DNA from: Candidatus Omnitrophota bacterium
GTDB taxonomy: Bacteria > Omnitrophota > Gorgyraeia > Duberdicusellales > 4484-171
NCBI GenBank assembly: GCA_023818995.1
Contig: JAMWDA010000084.1
Location: 1-7,051, forward strand
DNA length: 7,051 nucleotides
Direction of reading: 5' to 3'
A program made the translations under genes and the position numbers. Every line of letters starts with the position of its first letter. Position 1 is the stretch's first letter. Of this stretch, positions 6,398 to 7,051 are shown in pieces. A model generated the notes under the pieces. The model was not told the DNA's origin. It searched no databases and saw nothing but the letters and a program-made list of their open reading frames with translations.

Positions 6398-6850
6398 CTA
6401 TTGTAGCTCTGAGTAACCAGGGGGGCAACCATCAGAATGAGCAGCAGGAGCAGCCGCACCAATAGCGTTAGAACGGCAAAGAATACCATCCTCATCAATA
6501 TAAAAAGAGTGTGCCTGAGCGGAAGAATGCACAGCTGTAGCAAAAAATTGATTTGCTTCTTGTCCTGCGGGTATGGTAAGAGTAAAATTGTATCCCTGCT
6601 TACTCCCGCTGGCTAATGTAGAATCAATATAAGGTGGGGTAGCGCCTCCTAAATCAGCAAGTGTTCCATAAGTAGCATTATTAGCACGCCAACTCTGCTC
6701 AGCAGCAGAAAGAGTATGCATCGCCGCCGCAGCAGCAGATTCTTGAGCAGAAATACGCGCCCTTAACAAATTGGGTATAGCTATTGCTGCTAAAAGAGCA
6801 ATAATAGCTACTACAATCATAATCTCTACCAAAGTAAAACCTCTCCTCAT
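6398..6850 (-). CDS. Major type IV pilin-like / GspG-like prepilin
   Basis: This 150-residue prepilin has a very short leader, MRRG, and the textbook site G/FTLVEIMIVVAIIALLAAIAIPNLLRARI, with Glu at +5 and Pro in the usual helix position. The N-terminal helix continues as an Ala-rich segment (SAQESAAAAAMHTLSAAEQSW) and then a small globular domain. Cys125 and Cys142 could close a C-terminal disulfide loop. It is probably the main fibre subunit, made in large amount: it is first in the locus, has its own strong promoter and ribosome binding site, and is followed by a terminator. The FTLVEIMIVVAII...PNLLRAR type occurs both in type IV pilins and in type II secretion pseudopilins. The pilM-Q neighbours favour a pilus. 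Its G+C (about 45%) is well above that of the other genes, mostly because of Ala and Gly codons. Confidence 0.92.
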   Translation of the reverse strand: MRRGFTLVEIMIVVAIIALLAAIAIPNLLRARISAQESAAAAAMHTLSAAEQSWRANNATYGTLADLGGATPPYIDSTLASGSKQGYNFTLTIPAGQEANQFFATAVHSSAQAHSFYIDEDGILCRSNAIGAAAPAAHSDGCPPGYSELQ

Positions 6851-6854
6851 CTTG

Positions 6855-6863
6855 CACCTCCTT
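6855..6863 (-). promoter_or_regulatory. Strong ribosome binding site of the major pilin gene
   Basis: AAGGAGGTG on the minus strand is a near-perfect anti-Shine-Dalgarno complement, with GGAGG 6 bases before the ATG at 6848-6850. It fixes the start and agrees with high translation of the pilin. Confidence 0.85.
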
Positions 6864-6881
6864 CCCCTTTAACTTTTTAAA

Positions 6882-6909
6882 ATAATATCACATAACATAA
6901 AAAAGTCAA
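6882..6909 (-). promoter_or_regulatory. Sigma70-like promoter of the pilin gene with extended -10
   Basis: TTGACT (6909-6904) and TATTAT (6887-6882) are separated by 16 bases, and TGA directly before TATTAT gives an extended -10 element. The region just upstream (6911-6930) is nearly all A and T and could act as an UP element. Transcription would start near 6875 and leave a leader of about 25 bases with the ribosome binding site. I see no GG/GC pair of the sigma54 type used for pilA in some Proteobacteria. Confidence 0.66.
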
Positions 6910-6931
6910 TGATTTTATAATTTAATGTAAA

Positions 6932-6980
6932 AGCAAAATAGAAATTTCATATTTTTAGCAAAATAGAAATTTCATATTTT
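6932..6980. repeat. Two tandem 24-base copies of an AT-rich near-palindrome
   Basis: Identical 24-base copies at 6932-6955 and 6957-6980 repeat with a period of 25. Each holds the perfect palindrome GAAATTTC flanked by AAAATA and TATTTT, with one unpaired base, so each copy is a near-perfect dyad. They begin about 23 bases upstream of the -35 element of the pilin promoter. The outer copy overlaps the first two bases of the TTA (6979-6981) that is the neighbouring gene's stop codon. They could be operator or activator sites; this is not shown by the sequence alone. Confidence 0.85.
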
Positions 6981-7051
6981 AAAGAGCTTCTACCAAAGCT
7001 TCTCCCTTTTCTTCAAAGTTAAGCGAACCAGGCAATTTAAATTTCCTCCAA
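6979..7051 (-). CDS. C-terminal fragment of an unrecognised protein (5' end outside the window)
   Basis: A minus-strand frame enters from the right edge and ends in TAA at 6979-6981. The visible 23 residues are basic at first (WRKFKLPGSL) and acidic-amphipathic at the end (NFEEKGEALVEAL). I do not recognise the family from so short a piece. It points in the same direction as the pilin gene but ends 128 bases before it, with the repeats and the pilin promoter in between, so it is probably a separate transcription unit. Confidence 0.45.
   Translation of the reverse strand, partial: WRKFKLPGSLNFEEKGEALVEAL

Noticed and set aside
6168..6416. Plus-strand open frame of 82 codons across the terminator
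   Set aside because: It is antisense to the PilV-like gene and the terminator, basic and low in complexity, with no supporting signals.
6400..6428. TTGCCC and TACAAT with a 17-base spacer on the minus strand at the end of the pilin gene, a possible internal promoter for the minor pilin genes
   Set aside because: The -35 match is only moderate. Its transcript would start before the terminator hairpin and so would not bypass it.
6337..6543. Second minus-strand open frame overlapping the end of the pilin gene, Leu-rich
   Set aside because: It is an out-of-frame reading of the Ala-rich pilin gene that runs through the terminator stem, and it has no ribosome binding site.
6932..6980. CRISPR array
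   Set aside because: Only two copies separated by one base, with no spacers and no cas genes nearby.

Overview
The window holds one type IV pilus / type II secretion-type assembly locus, read right to left on the minus strand. It occupies about 93% of the bases. The signal-peptide-bearing secretin shows a diderm (outer-membrane-bearing) bacterium. The DNA is AT-rich: hand counts gave about 30% G+C in a sampled line of the pilM gene, against about 45% over 420 bases of the first pilin gene. Candidate phyla with many pseudopilins, such as Omnitrophota, or a deltaproteobacterial-type lineage would fit the pilin N-terminus and gene set. That placement is inference from general resemblance and is weak.

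Layout in transcription order. At the right edge (6979-7051) is the last 23 codons of an unrecognised minus-strand gene. Next comes a short intergenic region with two tandem 24-base copies of an AT-rich near-palindrome (6932-6980), a good sigma70-like promoter (6882-6909) and a strong ribosome binding site (6855-6863). Then follows the major pilin-like gene (6398-6850), which ends in a clear intrinsic terminator (6342-6375). Beyond the terminator are three minor-pilin-like genes: PilV/GspI-like (5906-6331), PilW/GspJ-like (5421-5909) and PilX/GspK-like with an EF-hand loop and an NG-rich solenoid-like tail (4337-5428). The inner-membrane alignment complex follows: pilM (3290-4318), pilN (2733-3293), pilO (2209-2736) and pilP (1869-2207). 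The secretin pilQ (313-1872) is last. The eight genes after the terminator overlap by 4 to 8 bases or lie within 18 bases of each other, so they look like one translationally coupled unit. At the left edge (2-169) is the C-terminus of an unrecognised convergent plus-strand gene. The 143 bases at 170-312 between the convergent genes are very AT-rich and hold no convincing feature.

How the parts should work together, from knowledge of the families: the pilin-like proteins form the fibre and its tip or initiation complex. Cytoplasmic PilM binds the PilN N-terminus. PilN and PilO form a periplasmic heterodimer, PilP links it to the secretin, and PilQ is the outer-membrane pore. The motor ATPases (PilB/PilT), the platform protein (PilC) and the prepilin peptidase (PilD) are not in this window and must be encoded elsewhere.

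The most unusual points are these. Two of the four prepilin-like proteins have Ser where the prepilin peptidase normally needs Gly at -1. The PilX-like protein carries a full 12-residue calcium-binding loop followed by an NG-repeat domain. The pilin gene is separated from the machinery genes by a strong terminator. A palindromic tandem repeat lies just upstream of the pilin promoter.
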